NCBI GenBank assembly: GCA_030157545.1
Contig: JAOAUN010000057.1
Span: 1-64,000 of the forward strand
Source: Burkholderiaceae bacterium
Lineage (GTDB): Bacteria > Pseudomonadota > Gammaproteobacteria > Burkholderiales > Burkholderiaceae_D
Direction: 5' to 3'
Length of the DNA stretch: 64,000 bases
Below are positions 37,776 through 46,719 of the stretch, in pieces; position 1 is the stretch's first letter; each line of letters opens with the position of its first letter. A model generated the notes under the pieces. The model was not told where the DNA came from. It did no database searches and worked only from the letters and a program-made list of their open reading frames with translations. The position numbers and the translations under genes are program-made.

Positions 37776-38276
37776 TTATTTGCCCGCTGACTTACCCGGT
37801 GATTTCAATGCAGCAGGTGGTTTGCGTTCGATATCTATTTCATCAATCGCATCACGGAACTCAGCGACATCTTCAAAGCTGCGATACACAGAGGCAAAGC
37901 GGATGTACGCAATCTTATCGAGACGCTTCAACTCGCGCATCACCAATTCGCCAATCTGACCGGAGAGAATTTCGCGCTCGCCGGAGGAGCGCAGCTTTTC
38001 TTCAATACGCAAAATCGCGCCATCGACCGCATCGGCTGATACCGGTCGTTTACGCAGCGCCAGCATCAGGCTGGAGCGCAGTTTTGCCGGCTCGAATTCA
38101 GTGCGGCTGCCGTTTTTCTTGACGATGACGGGCATCGCCAATTCAATGCGCTCGAAAGTTGTAAAGCGCTTCTCGCAGCTGTTGCAGCGACGGCGACGGC
38201 GAATGCTGTCCCCCTCATCTGACGCCCGCGTGTCCAGGACTTGCGTGTCTTCATTCTGGCAAAACGGGCATCGCAT
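37776..38276 (-). CDS. nrdR: transcriptional repressor NrdR
   Basis: NrdR is a nucleotide-sensing repressor of ribonucleotide reductase genes. The 166-aa protein has an N-terminal zinc ribbon (CPFC at residues 3-6 and CNSC about 31-34) with the [17 protein letters not shown] signature, followed by an ATP-cone ([21 protein letters not shown] onward). The C-terminus is Lys/Pro-rich. It follows glyA by 15 bp in the same direction, a common glyA-nrdR pairing. Confidence 0.96.
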   Translation of the reverse strand: MRCPFCQNEDTQVLDTRASDEGDSIRRRRRCNSCEKRFTTFERIELAMPVIVKKNGSRTEFEPAKLRSSLMLALRKRPVSADAVDGAILRIEEKLRSSGEREILSGQIGELVMRELKRLDKIAYIRFASVYRSFEDVAEFRDAIDEIDIERKPPAALKSPGKSAGK

Positions 38277-38291
38277 GGCGCAGTCTCCGAA

Positions 38292-39563
38292 TCAGGCCGC
38301 GGGTGAGGCTGCGGATGAAGTGTCGTAAACCGGAAAAGCATCGGTCAGTTTCTTGACTTCAGCCTTGACGCGCTCGATATTGGCCGCATCATGCGGGTTG
38401 TCGAGCACGTCGGCGATCAGGTTGCCGACCTTGGTGGCTTCGGCTTCACCGAACCCGCGCGTGGTCATCGCCGGACTGCCCAGACGTATGCCGGAAGTTA
38501 CGAATGGTTTTTCCGGATCATTCGGTATGCCGTTCTTGTTGCAAGTAATGTGCGCCGAGCCCAGAATCGCTTCGGCTTCCTTGCCGGTCATTTTCTTGGC
38601 GCGCAGATCAACCAGCATCACATGCGATTCGGTGCGGCCGGACACAATGCGCAGGCCGCGTGCAATGAGTGCCTTGGCCAGCGCATCGGCGTTCTTCAAC
38701 ACCTGCTGCTGATAAGTCTTGAATTCAGGTGCCAGCGCTTCCTTGAAGGCGACGGCCTTGGCTGCGATCACATGCATCAGCGGGCCACCCTGAATACCGG
38801 GAAAAATAGCCGAGTTGATCGCCTTCTCATGCTCGGCTTTCATCAGGATGATGCCGCCGCGCGGACCGCGCAGCGATTTATGCGTCGTGGAAGTGACGAA
38901 GTCGGCGAACGGCACCGGATTCGGATACACGCCGGCTGCGATCAGGCCCGCATAGTGGGCCATGTCGACCATGAAATAAGCGCCCACCTCTTTGGCTACC
39001 CTGGCAAAACGTTCGAAGTCGATGCGCAATGAATAAGCGGACGCACCAGCAATGATCAGCTTCGGTTTTTTCTCACGCGCCAGACGTTCCATCTGCTCGT
39101 AATCGATTTCTTCATTGGCGTCGAGGCCATAAGAGACCACGTTGAACCACTTGCCGGACATATTAAGCGGCATGCCATGGGTCAGGTGGCCACCTTCGGC
39201 CAGCGACATGCCCATAATGGTGTCGCCCGGTTTGAGCATCGCAAAGAATACGCCCTGATTGGCCTGCGAGCCGGAGTTCGGTTGCACGTTGGCGGCTTCG
39301 GCGCCAAATATTTTCTTGATGCGATCAATCGCGAGCGCTTCAGCGAGATCAACGAATTCACAGCCGCCGTAATAACGCTTGCCCGGATAACCTTCCGCAT
39401 ATTTGTTGGTCAGTTGCGAGCCCTGCGCCTGCATGACGGCCGGCGACGTGTAATTCTCCGACGCGATCAACTCGATATGGTCTTGTTGACGCTGATTCTC
39501 CAACTGAATAGCGGACCAGAGTTCCGGGTCGACGTTGGCAATGGTGAGGTCTTTGGAAAACAT
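38292..39563 (-). CDS. glyA: serine hydroxymethyltransferase
   Basis: GlyA converts serine and tetrahydrofolate to glycine and 5,10-methylene-THF, a main source of one-carbon units. The 423-aa PLP enzyme has [32 protein letters not shown] in two blocks, [13 protein letters not shown] and the PLP Lys in [12 protein letters not shown]. The ATG at 39563 has GGAG upstream. The leader of about 195 nt carries a ZTP riboswitch, which would couple expression to folate/purine one-carbon status. Confidence 0.97.
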   Translation of the reverse strand: MFSKDLTIANVDPELWSAIQLENQRQQDHIELIASENYTSPAVMQAQGSQLTNKYAEGYPGKRYYGGCEFVDLAEALAIDRIKKIFGAEAANVQPNSGSQANQGVFFAMLKPGDTIMGMSLAEGGHLTHGMPLNMSGKWFNVVSYGLDANEEIDYEQMERLAREKKPKLIIAGASAYSLRIDFERFARVAKEVGAYFMVDMAHYAGLIAAGVYPNPVPFADFVTSTTHKSLRGPRGGIILMKAEHEKAINSAIFPGIQGGPLMHVIAAKAVAFKEALAPEFKTYQQQVLKNADALAKALIARGLRIVSGRTESHVMLVDLRAKKMTGKEAEAILGSAHITCNKNGIPNDPEKPFVTSGIRLGSPAMTTRGFGEAEATKVGNLIADVLDNPHDAANIERVKAEVKKLTDAFPVYDTSSAASPAA

Positions 39564-39654
39564 GGCAATACTCCAATCGATCAGTGAGTCAGATGAGTAA
39601 TCGAATGAGGTTCAAGATACGGAAATGCGGCAGCCTCAAGCGTTTAATCCATCT

Positions 39655-39752
39655 TGGCTGCCCAGGCGCACGGCTTGTGAAATCCCACGCTTCCCGGTGG
39701 ATATCCACCTTTCGGGCTGTAAAAGCCCGCTTTTTCGCCAGTTACGTGGGAC
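39655..39752 (-). ncRNA. ZTP/ZMP riboswitch (pfl motif) in the glyA leader
   Basis: On the minus strand an outer stem TCCCACG/CGTGGGA (39751-39745 with the complementary arm near 39682-39688) encloses AACTGGCG, a variable hairpin CGGGCT/AGCCCG and the conserved hairpin GGTGGATATCCACC followed by GGGAAGCG. Downstream lies CCGTGCGCCTGGGCA, the second conserved block. These match the pfl/ZTP consensus (ACUGGC, CCGGGnAGC, CCG...CGCCUGGGCA). The 3' GGCAGCC can alternatively pair with GGCTGCC at 39629-39635, a possible expression platform. Confidence 0.92.
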
Positions 39753-39765
39753 GAAATGGTGGCCT

Positions 39766-39794
39766 ATTGTAGTTTATGGGCTAGTTTTGGGCAA
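39766..39794 (-). promoter_or_regulatory. glyA: sigma-70-type promoter of glyA
   Basis: On the minus strand TTGCCC (39794-39789) and TACAAT (39771-39766) are 17 nt apart. The predicted start near 39759 lies just before the ZTP aptamer, so the whole riboswitch is in the transcript. Confidence 0.7.
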
Positions 39795-39880
39795 GGCAGG
39801 CGGCACTGGATCTGGCCTGATCGGCTACAATTTCGCACTTAAAACGCTGTTCTATTTCCCTTTTCCCGCGGAGTGTTTGC

Positions 39881-40630
39881 ATGATTGTCTTGATTACCGG
39901 CGCCAGTGCCGGCTTCGGTGCTGAAATGGCGCGTAAATTCGTACGCGAAGGCCATCAGGTGATTGCCGCCGCGCGCCGCACCGACAGGCTCACCGCGCTT
40001 GCAGCCGAACTTGGCGCGGCACTGCTGCCGGTGGAACTGGATGTGACCAGCAAAGCATCGATTGATCATGCATTGGCTATGTTGCCGAAAGAATGGCAAT
40101 CGATTGATGTACTGGTCAATAACGCCGGACTGGCGCTGGGACTGGAACCTGCGCATCAGGCGCATCTGGAAGACTGGGACACCATGATCGCAACCAACTG
40201 TCGCGGGCTGGTAAGCATGACGCGCGCGATTTTGCCGGCAATGGTTGAACGCGGCACGGGGCTGGTGATCAATCTCGGCTCAGTGGCCGGCGCTTATCCT
40301 TACCCGGGCGGCAATGTGTACGGAGCGACCAAGGCCTTTGTCGACCAGTTCACGCTGAACCTGCGTGCCGACCTGGTAGGCACGGGTGTGCGGGCCACCA
40401 ACATCGCGCCGGGCATGTGCGGCGGCACTGAATTTTCCAATGTGCGCTTCAAAGGCGATGATGCATCAGCGGCCAAGGTATATCAGGGGACGGTGCCGCT
40501 GACCGCTACGGATATTGCCGAGACGGCCTACTGGATTGCGACCCTGCCGCCGCACATCAACATCAACATCATAGAAATGATGCCGACCTGCCAGGGTTTT
40601 TCTCCGTTCACCGTCAAGCGCACTGCATAA
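39881..40630 (+). CDS. SDR-family oxidoreductase (YdfG-like)
   Basis: The 249-aa short-chain dehydrogenase has an N-terminal Rossmann motif TGASAGFG (about 6-13), NNAG, the catalytic Ser in NLGSVAGAYPYPGG and YGATK (Tyr-x-x-x-Lys). The C-terminus HININIIEMMPTCQGFSPF resembles YdfG-type 3-hydroxy acid / malonic semialdehyde reductases, which use NADP. The gene is divergent from glyA and only 3 bp from ybgC. TACAAT at 39826-39831 may be its -10. Confidence 0.92.
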   Translation: MIVLITGASAGFGAEMARKFVREGHQVIAAARRTDRLTALAAELGAALLPVELDVTSKASIDHALAMLPKEWQSIDVLVNNAGLALGLEPAHQAHLEDWDTMIATNCRGLVSMTRAILPAMVERGTGLVINLGSVAGAYPYPGGNVYGATKAFVDQFTLNLRADLVGTGVRATNIAPGMCGGTEFSNVRFKGDDASAAKVYQGTVPLTATDIAETAYWIATLPPHININIIEMMPTCQGFSPFTVKRTA

Positions 40631-40633
40631 ACA

Positions 40634-41098
40634 ATGCAAGCTACGCAAGCCAAAGCGCAAGCCGGATTTACATGGCCAATCAGGGTTTATTACGAAGATA
40701 CCGATACCGGCGGCATCGTATTCTATGCAAACTACCTGAAATTTTTTGAGCGCGCGCGCACCGAGTGGCTGCGTCAGGCCGGCATCGGACAACAAGTGCT
40801 GACAGAGACCGAGCAGGTGATGTTTGTAGTCAAAAACACGTCCATCGATTACCATTCTCCGGCGAAACTGGATGACCGGCTTTCTATCAGCGTAGCGCTG
40901 GAAAATTTGGGGCGCGCATCCATCATTTTCAAGCAAGAGGCTTCGCGCATTTCACAAGATGGCGTAGCCGAATTGTTATGCAACAGTAGCATCCGCATCG
41001 GTTGCGTCGGAACCGAAACGCTGCGGCCGCAAGCAATACCGCAGTCAGTACTTGCCAAAATCAGCAGCATTAGCAGCACCACGAACACGGACTCTTAA
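40634..41098 (+). CDS. ybgC: tol-pal system acyl-CoA thioesterase YbgC
   Basis: YbgC is a hot-dog-fold thioesterase at the head of tol-pal clusters. The 154-aa protein has [28 protein letters not shown] (active-site Asp; split motif), [16 protein letters not shown] and a C-terminal extension. It starts 3 bp after the SDR gene and ends 5 bp before tolQ, so the cluster may be transcribed together. Confidence 0.95.
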   Translation: MQATQAKAQAGFTWPIRVYYEDTDTGGIVFYANYLKFFERARTEWLRQAGIGQQVLTETEQVMFVVKNTSIDYHSPAKLDDRLSISVALENLGRASIIFKQEASRISQDGVAELLCNSSIRIGCVGTETLRPQAIPQSVLAKISSISSTTNTDS

Positions 41099-41103
41099 TC
41101 GTC

Positions 41104-41805
41104 ATGACCGTCACTCAAGATCTCTCGTTTGTTTCCATGATCAGCAATGCATCCGTGCTGGTGCAACTGGTGATGCTCTTGCTGGCGCTGGTGTCGGCGA
41201 TGAGCTGGACCTATATCTTTCGCAAGATGTTCGCAATTCGCAATGCAACTGCGCAGACGACCGAATTCGAAAGCGCTTTCTGGTCCGGCGCCAACCTCAA
41301 TACGCTGTATGAAGAAGCGACCTCGTCGCGCCGCCAGCGCAGCGGTCAGAGCGGCGCACTGGAACGTATTTTTGAAGCAGGGATGGAAGAGTACCGCAAG
41401 GCCAGACTGACATTTGCAGGCAAAGAAAACAAAGACAACAGTGCACTGCTCGACGGCGCGCGGCGTGCGATGCGCGCTGCCTACCAGCGTGAAATGGATG
41501 CACTGGAATCACACCTGGCATTTCTTGCTTCGGTCGGCTCCGTGTCGCCCTATATCGGCTTATTCGGCACTGTCTGGGGCATCATGAATGCATTTCGCGG
41601 ACTGTCCAATGTACAACAGGCAACGCTGGCATCTGTTGCGCCCGGCATTGCCGAAGCATTGGTCGCCACCGCGATCGGCCTGTTTGCCGCCATACCGGCA
41701 GTGGTCGCTTATAACCGCTACTCGCATGACATCGACCGGCTGGCGATTCGCTTCGAAAGCTTCATCGAAGAATTTTCCAACATCCTGAACCGTCAGGCAC
41801 GCTAA
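41104..41805 (+). CDS. tolQ: TolQ proton-channel subunit
   Basis: TolQ and TolR form the inner-membrane motor that energises TolA. The 233-aa protein has three hydrophobic segments (about 19-39, 137-160 and 173-196) in the MotA/TolQ/ExbB pattern, with [14 protein letters not shown] and [19 protein letters not shown]. The TAA stop overlaps the tolR ATG by one nucleotide. Confidence 0.97.
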   Translation: MTVTQDLSFVSMISNASVLVQLVMLLLALVSAMSWTYIFRKMFAIRNATAQTTEFESAFWSGANLNTLYEEATSSRRQRSGQSGALERIFEAGMEEYRKARLTFAGKENKDNSALLDGARRAMRAAYQREMDALESHLAFLASVGSVSPYIGLFGTVWGIMNAFRGLSNVQQATLASVAPGIAEALVATAIGLFAAIPAVVAYNRYSHDIDRLAIRFESFIEEFSNILNRQAR

Positions 41806-42227
41806 TGTCGCAGTCCTCTTCCTTGCGCGGTGGCCGCAACCGCAAGTTCAAGGCTGAAATTAACGTCGTTCCGTATATCGACGTGATGCTGGTGCTGTTG
41901 GTGATTTTCATGGTGGTCGCGCCGATCAGCAACCCCAGCGTCATTAATCTGCCAGCAGCAGGCCGCTCTACTTTGCCGCCGACTGACTATATAGAAATCG
42001 TCCTCAAGCCAGATGAAGCCGCAACGATCGCAATCCATGGTCAAGCGGCCAGCAAATCAGGCGACCGGCGCGAGCTCGGCGACAAGCTCGCTGCGCTGCA
42101 TAAAAAACATCCTGAACTGCCCGTGATGATATCGGCAGACAAAGAAATCAAGTACGACGACGTTGTACAGGCCATTACTCAAGCTAACAAGATCGGCATT
42201 ACGCGCGTCGGTCTGGCTACCCGGTGA
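41805..42227 (+). CDS. tolR: TolR
   Basis: TolR (140 aa) has a short cytoplasmic N-terminus (RGGRNRKFKAEINVVPYID), one transmembrane helix (about 25-44, VMLVLLVIFMVVAPI) containing the proton-pathway Asp just at its start, and a periplasmic ExbD-like domain ending VGLATR. It overlaps tolQ by 1 nt and is followed by tolA after 7 bp. Confidence 0.97.
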   Translation: MSQSSSLRGGRNRKFKAEINVVPYIDVMLVLLVIFMVVAPISNPSVINLPAAGRSTLPPTDYIEIVLKPDEAATIAIHGQAASKSGDRRELGDKLAALHKKHPELPVMISADKEIKYDDVVQAITQANKIGITRVGLATR

Positions 42228-42234
42228 TTTTTAG

Positions 42235-43173
42235 TTGAACAACTCTGCCTCACCCTACCAAGTTCCACCAGAGCCCGGACGCTGGCGTGCGTTCGCGCTC
42301 GCAGCGCTGGTGCACTGCGCACTGCTGGGTTTTTTATGGGTCGGTGTTTCATGGCAAAGCGTCACGCCCGTCGCAGTCGAGGCAGAAATCTGGAGCGCCG
42401 AGCAACGTGCTGCTGCTCCATCACCACCTGAACCAAAACCTGACCCTGAGCCTGCGCCGGTAGAGCCAGTCAAGACGCCACCCAAGCCCGTCGTTGCGCC
42501 GGAGCCACCGAAGCAAACGCTGCCAAATCCCGATATCGCACTGGAGAAGATCAAGCAGCGCAAGTTGCAGGAAAAGGAAAAAGCCGAGCAGCTTAAAAAA
42601 GAAAAACTGGCAGAGGAGAAGGCGCAACGGGAAGCCGAGCAGGAACGGAAAAAACAGACTGTCGCGCAAGAAAAGAAAAAGCAGGCCGAAGAAGAACAGC
42701 AAAAAGAGCAGCAAAAGCGCTTGCAGGCAGAAGAGGAAAAGAAAAAACTCGCTGAAGAGCAAAAACGCAAACTCGACGAAGCCGCCGCCGAGCAGCGTGC
42801 AGCCGCACGCCGTGCCGACGACTTGCGCCGCATGAGCAGCCAGGCCGGCACCGGCACCATTGGCGACGCTGAAAAATCGCAGGGTTCCAAGGTCGATGCC
42901 AGCTTCGCAAGTCAGGCGGGGGCCAAGATAAAATCGAATACAATATTCGCGCGGCTCGATGACATCGCCGGCAATCCTGCAGTGGAGTTCAATGTTGAAC
43001 TGCTGCCGGATGGTTCGCTCAGAAGCAAACCGCGCCGACTAAAGTCTTCGGGTATTGAAGCCTTTGATCTGGCAGTGGAACGCGCGATTGAAAAATCGGC
43101 GCCCTTCAAACCCGATGTAAACGGCAAAATTCCCTCTAGCTTTACCCTGCAGCAGAAGCCCAAAGACAACTGA
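42235..43173 (+). CDS. tolA: TolA
   Basis: 312 aa, starting at TTG 42235. It has an N-terminal membrane anchor (about 17-38), a Pro-rich hinge (PEPKPDPEPAPVEP), a long Lys/Glu/Gln/Ala-rich helical domain II (about 95-195, KEKAEQLKKEKLAEEK-type repeats) and a C-terminal domain III that contacts TolB and Pal. TolA spans the periplasm. The helix produces a long low-complexity antisense reading frame that is not a gene. Confidence 0.95.
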   Translation: MNNSASPYQVPPEPGRWRAFALAALVHCALLGFLWVGVSWQSVTPVAVEAEIWSAEQRAAAPSPPEPKPDPEPAPVEPVKTPPKPVVAPEPPKQTLPNPDIALEKIKQRKLQEKEKAEQLKKEKLAEEKAQREAEQERKKQTVAQEKKKQAEEEQQKEQQKRLQAEEEKKKLAEEQKRKLDEAAAEQRAAARRADDLRRMSSQAGTGTIGDAEKSQGSKVDASFASQAGAKIKSNTIFARLDDIAGNPAVEFNVELLPDGSLRSKPRRLKSSGIEAFDLAVERAIEKSAPFKPDVNGKIPSSFTLQQKPKDN

Positions 43174-43208
43174 TTTTTAACGCATTTTCAAAGACCTTGA
43201 CTGCGCCC

Positions 43209-44477
43209 ATGAAACGAATTGCCCTCTATCCGGCTGTCCTTCTTTCACTTGGCATTTGCATGCTGGCGCAAGCCGAATTGCGCGTCGAGATTGCTGGCGT
43301 TGGCGCCAACCAGATACCCATCAGCGTGGCCAATTTTGCCAATGACGGTAGCGCAGCCCAGTCAGTCAGCGCGGTCATTCGCGCAGACCTCGAGCGCAGT
43401 GGTGTGTTCCGCCTCATCGATAACACTGAAACCATTGCTGAAAATGCCCCCGTCAATCTTGGCACCTGGCGCGCAAATGGCGCTGACGCGCTCGTCACCG
43501 GCAGCGTCACGCGCCTGTCCGACGGCCGCCAGGACCTGCGCTACAAACTGATGGATACCGTCAAGACAACCGAGCTTTCCGCGTTAAGCCTGACACTGCA
43601 GCCACGAGTTATACGGCAAGGCGCGCATCGCGTGGCCGATGACATCTACGAAAAAATGACGGGCGTACGTGGCGCGTTCTCGACCCGCATCGCCTACATT
43701 GTGAAATCAGGCTCTGAATACCGGCTTGAAGTTGCAGACTCGGATGGAGAAAACGCCGTCACCGCGATACGCTCGACCGAGCCGCTGATCTCGCCGGTCT
43801 GGTCGCCGGATGGCAGCAAGCTGGCCTACGTATCGTTTGAAAATAAAAAACCGATGGTCTATGTACAAGAATTGGCCAGCCGTCGGCGCGTCATCGTCGC
43901 CAATTTCAAGGGCAGCAATTCTGCGCCTGCCTGGTCACCTGATGGCAAAAAAATAGCGTTGGCGCTGTCGCGTGAAGGCCAGACCCAGATTTACATGGTC
44001 AATGCCGATGGCACGGACTTGAAACGGCTCAGCAATTCAACCGGCATCGATACCGAGCCGCGCTTTGCGCCCGATGGGCAAAGTCTGTATTTCACCAGTG
44101 ATCGCAGCGGCGGTCCGCAAATTTATCGCATGAGCACGCAAGGCGGCGATGCGCGCCGCGTCACATTTGGCGGCAACTACAATATCAGCCCACGCATCTC
44201 GCCAGACGGTAAAATGTTGGCCTACGTGTCGCGCCGCGATGGTCGTTTCCAGTTGTTTGTACTTGATTTGACAAGCTCGCAAGAATTACGGCTATCTGAC
44301 GGTGCGCGCGATGAATCACCGAGCTTTGCCCCAAACGGCAAGTACTTGATCTATGCGACGGAATCGGGGGGGCGCGGGACGTTGGCAGTTGTATCGACTG
44401 ACGGCCGCTCCCGCTACACACTATCTGCAAGGTCAGGCGCCATAAGAGAACCGGCATGGGGCCCGTTCACGCAATAA
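43209..44477 (+). CDS. tolB: TolB periplasmic beta-propeller protein
   Basis: About 422 aa from the ATG at 43209 (a TTG at 43197 is possible). A Sec signal peptide ends at LAQA, an N-terminal alpha/beta domain follows (about 25-160), then a six-bladed WD40-like/PD40 propeller with repeated SPVWSPDGSKLAYVS-type blades (PAWSPDGKKIALALS, PRFAPDGQSLYFTS and so on). TolB links Pal and TolA in outer-membrane constriction. It is followed by pal after 25 bp. Confidence 0.96.
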   Translation: MKRIALYPAVLLSLGICMLAQAELRVEIAGVGANQIPISVANFANDGSAAQSVSAVIRADLERSGVFRLIDNTETIAENAPVNLGTWRANGADALVTGSVTRLSDGRQDLRYKLMDTVKTTELSALSLTLQPRVIRQGAHRVADDIYEKMTGVRGAFSTRIAYIVKSGSEYRLEVADSDGENAVTAIRSTEPLISPVWSPDGSKLAYVSFENKKPMVYVQELASRRRVIVANFKGSNSAPAWSPDGKKIALALSREGQTQIYMVNADGTDLKRLSNSTGIDTEPRFAPDGQSLYFTSDRSGGPQIYRMSTQGGDARRVTFGGNYNISPRISPDGKMLAYVSRRDGRFQLFVLDLTSSQELRLSDGARDESPSFAPNGKYLIYATESGGRGTLAVVSTDGRSRYTLSARSGAIREPAWGPFTQ

Positions 44478-44502
44478 ACCAATCACAAAACAGGAGCATT
44501 TG

Positions 44503-45072
44503 ATGCGCATTTCAAAAACATTGGCAAGCATTGTCGCTGCCACCATGCTGCTTGCAGCATGTTCATCAGTGAAGCTGGATTCGGCAGCGCCGATAGAAGA
44601 GCGAACCGGCACGCCAGCAACAGCCAACATGAACGATCAGGGCAGTACCGAGATCAGCTCAGCAACAGTCGGTAGCGTAGATGCATCGAAGTTGGAAAGC
44701 GCAAGTGATGCACGCAACGATCCGCTTAATGATCCTGCCGGCATTCTGGCCAAGCGCAGCGTCTACTTCGATATCGACAGCTATACGGTCAAGGATGAAT
44801 TCAAACCTGTCGTTGAGGCGCATGCAAAATACCTGATTTCGCGCCCTGACCGTAAAGTCATCATCCAGGGCAATACCGATGAGCGCGGTGGTAGCGAATA
44901 CAACCTCGCACTTGGTCAGAAACGTGCCGAGGCTGTGCGTCGCGCGCTGGCTCTGCTGGGTGTCCCGGACACGCAGATGGAAGCAGTCTCGTTCGGCAAG
45001 GAAAAGCCGAAAGCAAGCGGCAGCAATGAGGCAGCATGGGCAGAGAACCGCCGCTCTGACATCGCTTACTAA
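44503..45072 (+). CDS. pal: peptidoglycan-associated lipoprotein Pal
   Basis: 189 aa with a lipoprotein signal (lipobox LAAC, Cys about 20) and a C-terminal OmpA-like peptidoglycan-binding domain (about 85-189, with VYFDIDSYTVKDEF, GNTDERGGSEYN, ALGQKRAEAVRRAL and the AENRRSDI tail). CAGGAG precedes the ATG. It anchors the outer membrane to murein as part of Tol-Pal. Confidence 0.97.
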   Translation: MRISKTLASIVAATMLLAACSSVKLDSAAPIEERTGTPATANMNDQGSTEISSATVGSVDASKLESASDARNDPLNDPAGILAKRSVYFDIDSYTVKDEFKPVVEAHAKYLISRPDRKVIIQGNTDERGGSEYNLALGQKRAEAVRRALALLGVPDTQMEAVSFGKEKPKASGSNEAAWAENRRSDIAY

Positions 45073-45092
45073 TCGCTCTTTTGACAGTACCC

Positions 45093-45887
45093 ATGAAATC
45101 TTTGATCAAGTCTGCTTGCGCCGCCACAGTCGTGGCGCTGTTTACATTCGCCCCCATGCATGCGCAAGCAGCGCTGTTTGAAGACGATGATGCGCGCCGT
45201 GAAATCCTCAAGCTGCGCAAGCAGGTTGAGGAGATCAATACGCGCATCGACAGCCGCATCGCAAATAGTATTGAATCAATCAATGCCCGCATCGAAAATA
45301 AAGCAGACAAAACAAGTTCGCTTAACCTGACCGGCGAGATCGAGAAGCTGCGCGACGAAATTGCTGCGCTACGCGGACAGGTAGAGATCATCAATAACGA
45401 ATTGTCGAATGCGCAGCGGCGGCAAAAAGATTTTTATACTGATCTGGACCAGCGCCTGCGCAAGCTTGAACCGCAAGTTATGACTATCGACGGCAAAGAA
45501 GTTAATGTCGAACAAACTGAACAAAAGACTTTCGATGCAGCGCTGGCACTATTTAAGTCTGGCAGTTATCCGGCTGCAGATCAGGCATTCAACAGCTTCC
45601 TGCAACGCTACCCTGAGTCCGGCTATGCGGCCCAAGCACACTATTGGCTAGGGAATACTTATTTTGCACAACGCGACTGCACAAAGGCCATTCCTGCTTA
45701 CCAGATCGTAGTCACGCGCTTCCCTCTCAGCCAGAAGGCAGCGGATGCACTGCTCAATATGGCAAGCTGCCAGCTGGAGTTGAAAGACAAGATAGGTGCG
45801 CGTGACAGCCTGGATGCACTGATCAAAAAATATCCGGCGTCGACCGCTGCCACCATGGGTAAAGAGCGCTTGGCCGAGCTTAAGTAA
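45093..45887 (+). CDS. cpoB: cell division coordinator CpoB (YbgF)
   Basis: 264 aa from the ATG at 45093 (a TTG at 45081 is possible). A signal peptide ends at AQA, followed by a coiled-coil trimerisation domain (about 30-115) and C-terminal TPR repeats (about 145-260, FDAALALFKSGSYPAADQAF, AHYWLGNTYFAQRDCTKAI). CpoB coordinates peptidoglycan synthesis with Tol-driven outer-membrane constriction. It ends the tol-pal cluster. Confidence 0.95.
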   Translation: MKSLIKSACAATVVALFTFAPMHAQAALFEDDDARREILKLRKQVEEINTRIDSRIANSIESINARIENKADKTSSLNLTGEIEKLRDEIAALRGQVEIINNELSNAQRRQKDFYTDLDQRLRKLEPQVMTIDGKEVNVEQTEQKTFDAALALFKSGSYPAADQAFNSFLQRYPESGYAAQAHYWLGNTYFAQRDCTKAIPAYQIVVTRFPLSQKAADALLNMASCQLELKDKIGARDSLDALIKKYPASTAATMGKERLAELK

Positions 45888-45997
45888 AGTGCTTGTCAAA
45901 ATGACGTTGGCTGACTTTTGCGTTTTCGCCAGCGTTGAACGCTTCGGTATTTATGCAGTCTCTTGAACGCCGTCTCCGAATAAAGTTGCACGAGTGT

Positions 45998-46026
45998 TTG
46001 ACAAGCATTAGTGAGTTGCTTATAAT
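45998..46026 (+). promoter_or_regulatory. full-consensus sigma-70 promoter of tRNA-Lys
   Basis: TTGACA (45998-46003), a 17-nt spacer and TATAAT (46021-46026) match the consensus at all 12 positions, 13 nt before the tRNA 5' end. TTTGACAAGCA here (45997-46007) is also an exact inverted copy of TGCTTGTCAAA at 45890-45900. Confidence 0.93.
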
Positions 46027-46038
46027 CTTTTGCTTTCC

Positions 46039-46114
46039 GGGTCGTTAGCTCAGCTGGTAGAGCAGCGGACTTTTAATCCGTTGGTCGCAGGTTCGAATCC
46101 CGCACGGCCTACCA
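46039..46114 (+). tRNA. tRNA-Lys (anticodon TTT)
   Basis: This 76-nt cloverleaf has an encoded CCA. The acceptor arm GGGTCGT pairs with ACGGCCT (two G-U pairs), the D-arm GCTCAGCTGGTAGAGC and T-arm GGTTCGAATCC are canonical, and the anticodon loop CTTTTAA carries TTT, reading AAA/AAG lysine codons. Confidence 0.98.
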
Positions 46115-46130
46115 AGAAATCAGTAACAAG

Positions 46131-46158
46131 AAGCCCCACTCACAAGGTGGGGCTTTTT
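46131..46158 (+). terminator. intrinsic terminator of tRNA-Lys
   Basis: A 9-bp stem AAGCCCCAC/GTGGGGCTT (46131-46139, 46147-46155) is followed by TTT, right after the tRNA. Confidence 0.9.
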
Positions 46159-46266
46159 GCATTTCATGCGAAAAGAATAGTAAACCCTGAAAGAAGAAAC
46201 CTGGCTTGGTTCGCCTCTTCCACATTTCTTCTGCATGCTTCTAGTGCTTGGGTCGCGTGCGCTCTT

Positions 46267-46593
46267 TCATGCTTGCCATACGGCGTATCCTGCCTTCTTC
46301 AAACGGATCGCCAGATCTACTTCCATGTAGCGCGCATCTTCATATGGCATAGGGTTATAGGACTCATAGAGCTCGGGCAGCAAGCGCAAGCCGTACTTCA
46401 TCGCATATTTATTCGACTGTATGCCAGCCTTGTGTTTATCGAAACGCAGGTCAGGGTCGAGTCCTGTCATGCCGACATAGACGCAAGGCTTGCCAGCTAT
46501 GTAATCCGGATTGGCTTTTTTGAATTTGGCTTCGTACAGTACATCCTTAGCCAGTTCGATCACATAGACGTGGTGGTTTTCTTTTAGGCGCAT
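46267..46593 (-). CDS. small GIY-YIG-like protein
   Basis: The 108-aa protein has a divergent GIY-YIG arrangement: VYVIEL (first strand), CVYVGMTGL (second strand), an Arg/His region LRFDKHKAG and a late Glu in YMEVDLAIRLKKAGY. Family members range from endonucleases to proteins of unknown activity; whether this one is catalytic is not certain. It stands alone on the minus strand after tRNA-Lys, with no integrase nearby. Confidence 0.65.
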   Translation of the reverse strand: MRLKENHHVYVIELAKDVLYEAKFKKANPDYIAGKPCVYVGMTGLDPDLRFDKHKAGIQSNKYAMKYGLRLLPELYESYNPMPYEDARYMEVDLAIRLKKAGYAVWQA

Positions 46594-46653
46594 TTTATTT
46601 GCGATAGCGTTACTGCATTTAAATCAGCCGGCAATCTGTTCAATAAATTCAAT

Positions 46654-46677
46654 AAAAAAGCTGTCCGAAGACAGCTT
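46654..46677 (-). terminator. intrinsic terminator after the SnoaL-like gene
   Basis: On the minus strand an 8-bp stem AAGCTGTC/GACAGCTT closed by a UUCG tetraloop is followed by six T (46659-46654), typical of a strong terminator. Confidence 0.88.
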
Positions 46678-46719
46678 GACGCAAGCACGATTCGCTGACA
46701 TGGCATCTTGAAAACCAGC

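Noticed and set aside
39564..39880. Glycine or THF riboswitch ahead of glyA
   Set aside because: The conserved blocks (AACTGGCG, CCACCGGGAAGCG, CCGTGCGCCTGGGCA) match the ZTP/pfl motif rather than the glycine or THF aptamers.
42255..42890. 211-aa minus-strand ORF opposite tolA
   Set aside because: It is a Ser/Phe-rich mirror of the Lys/Glu-rich helix of TolA and has no independent support.
46030..46587. 185-aa plus-strand ORF running through tRNA-Lys
   Set aside because: It contains the tRNA and its terminator and is opposite the GIY-YIG-like gene.
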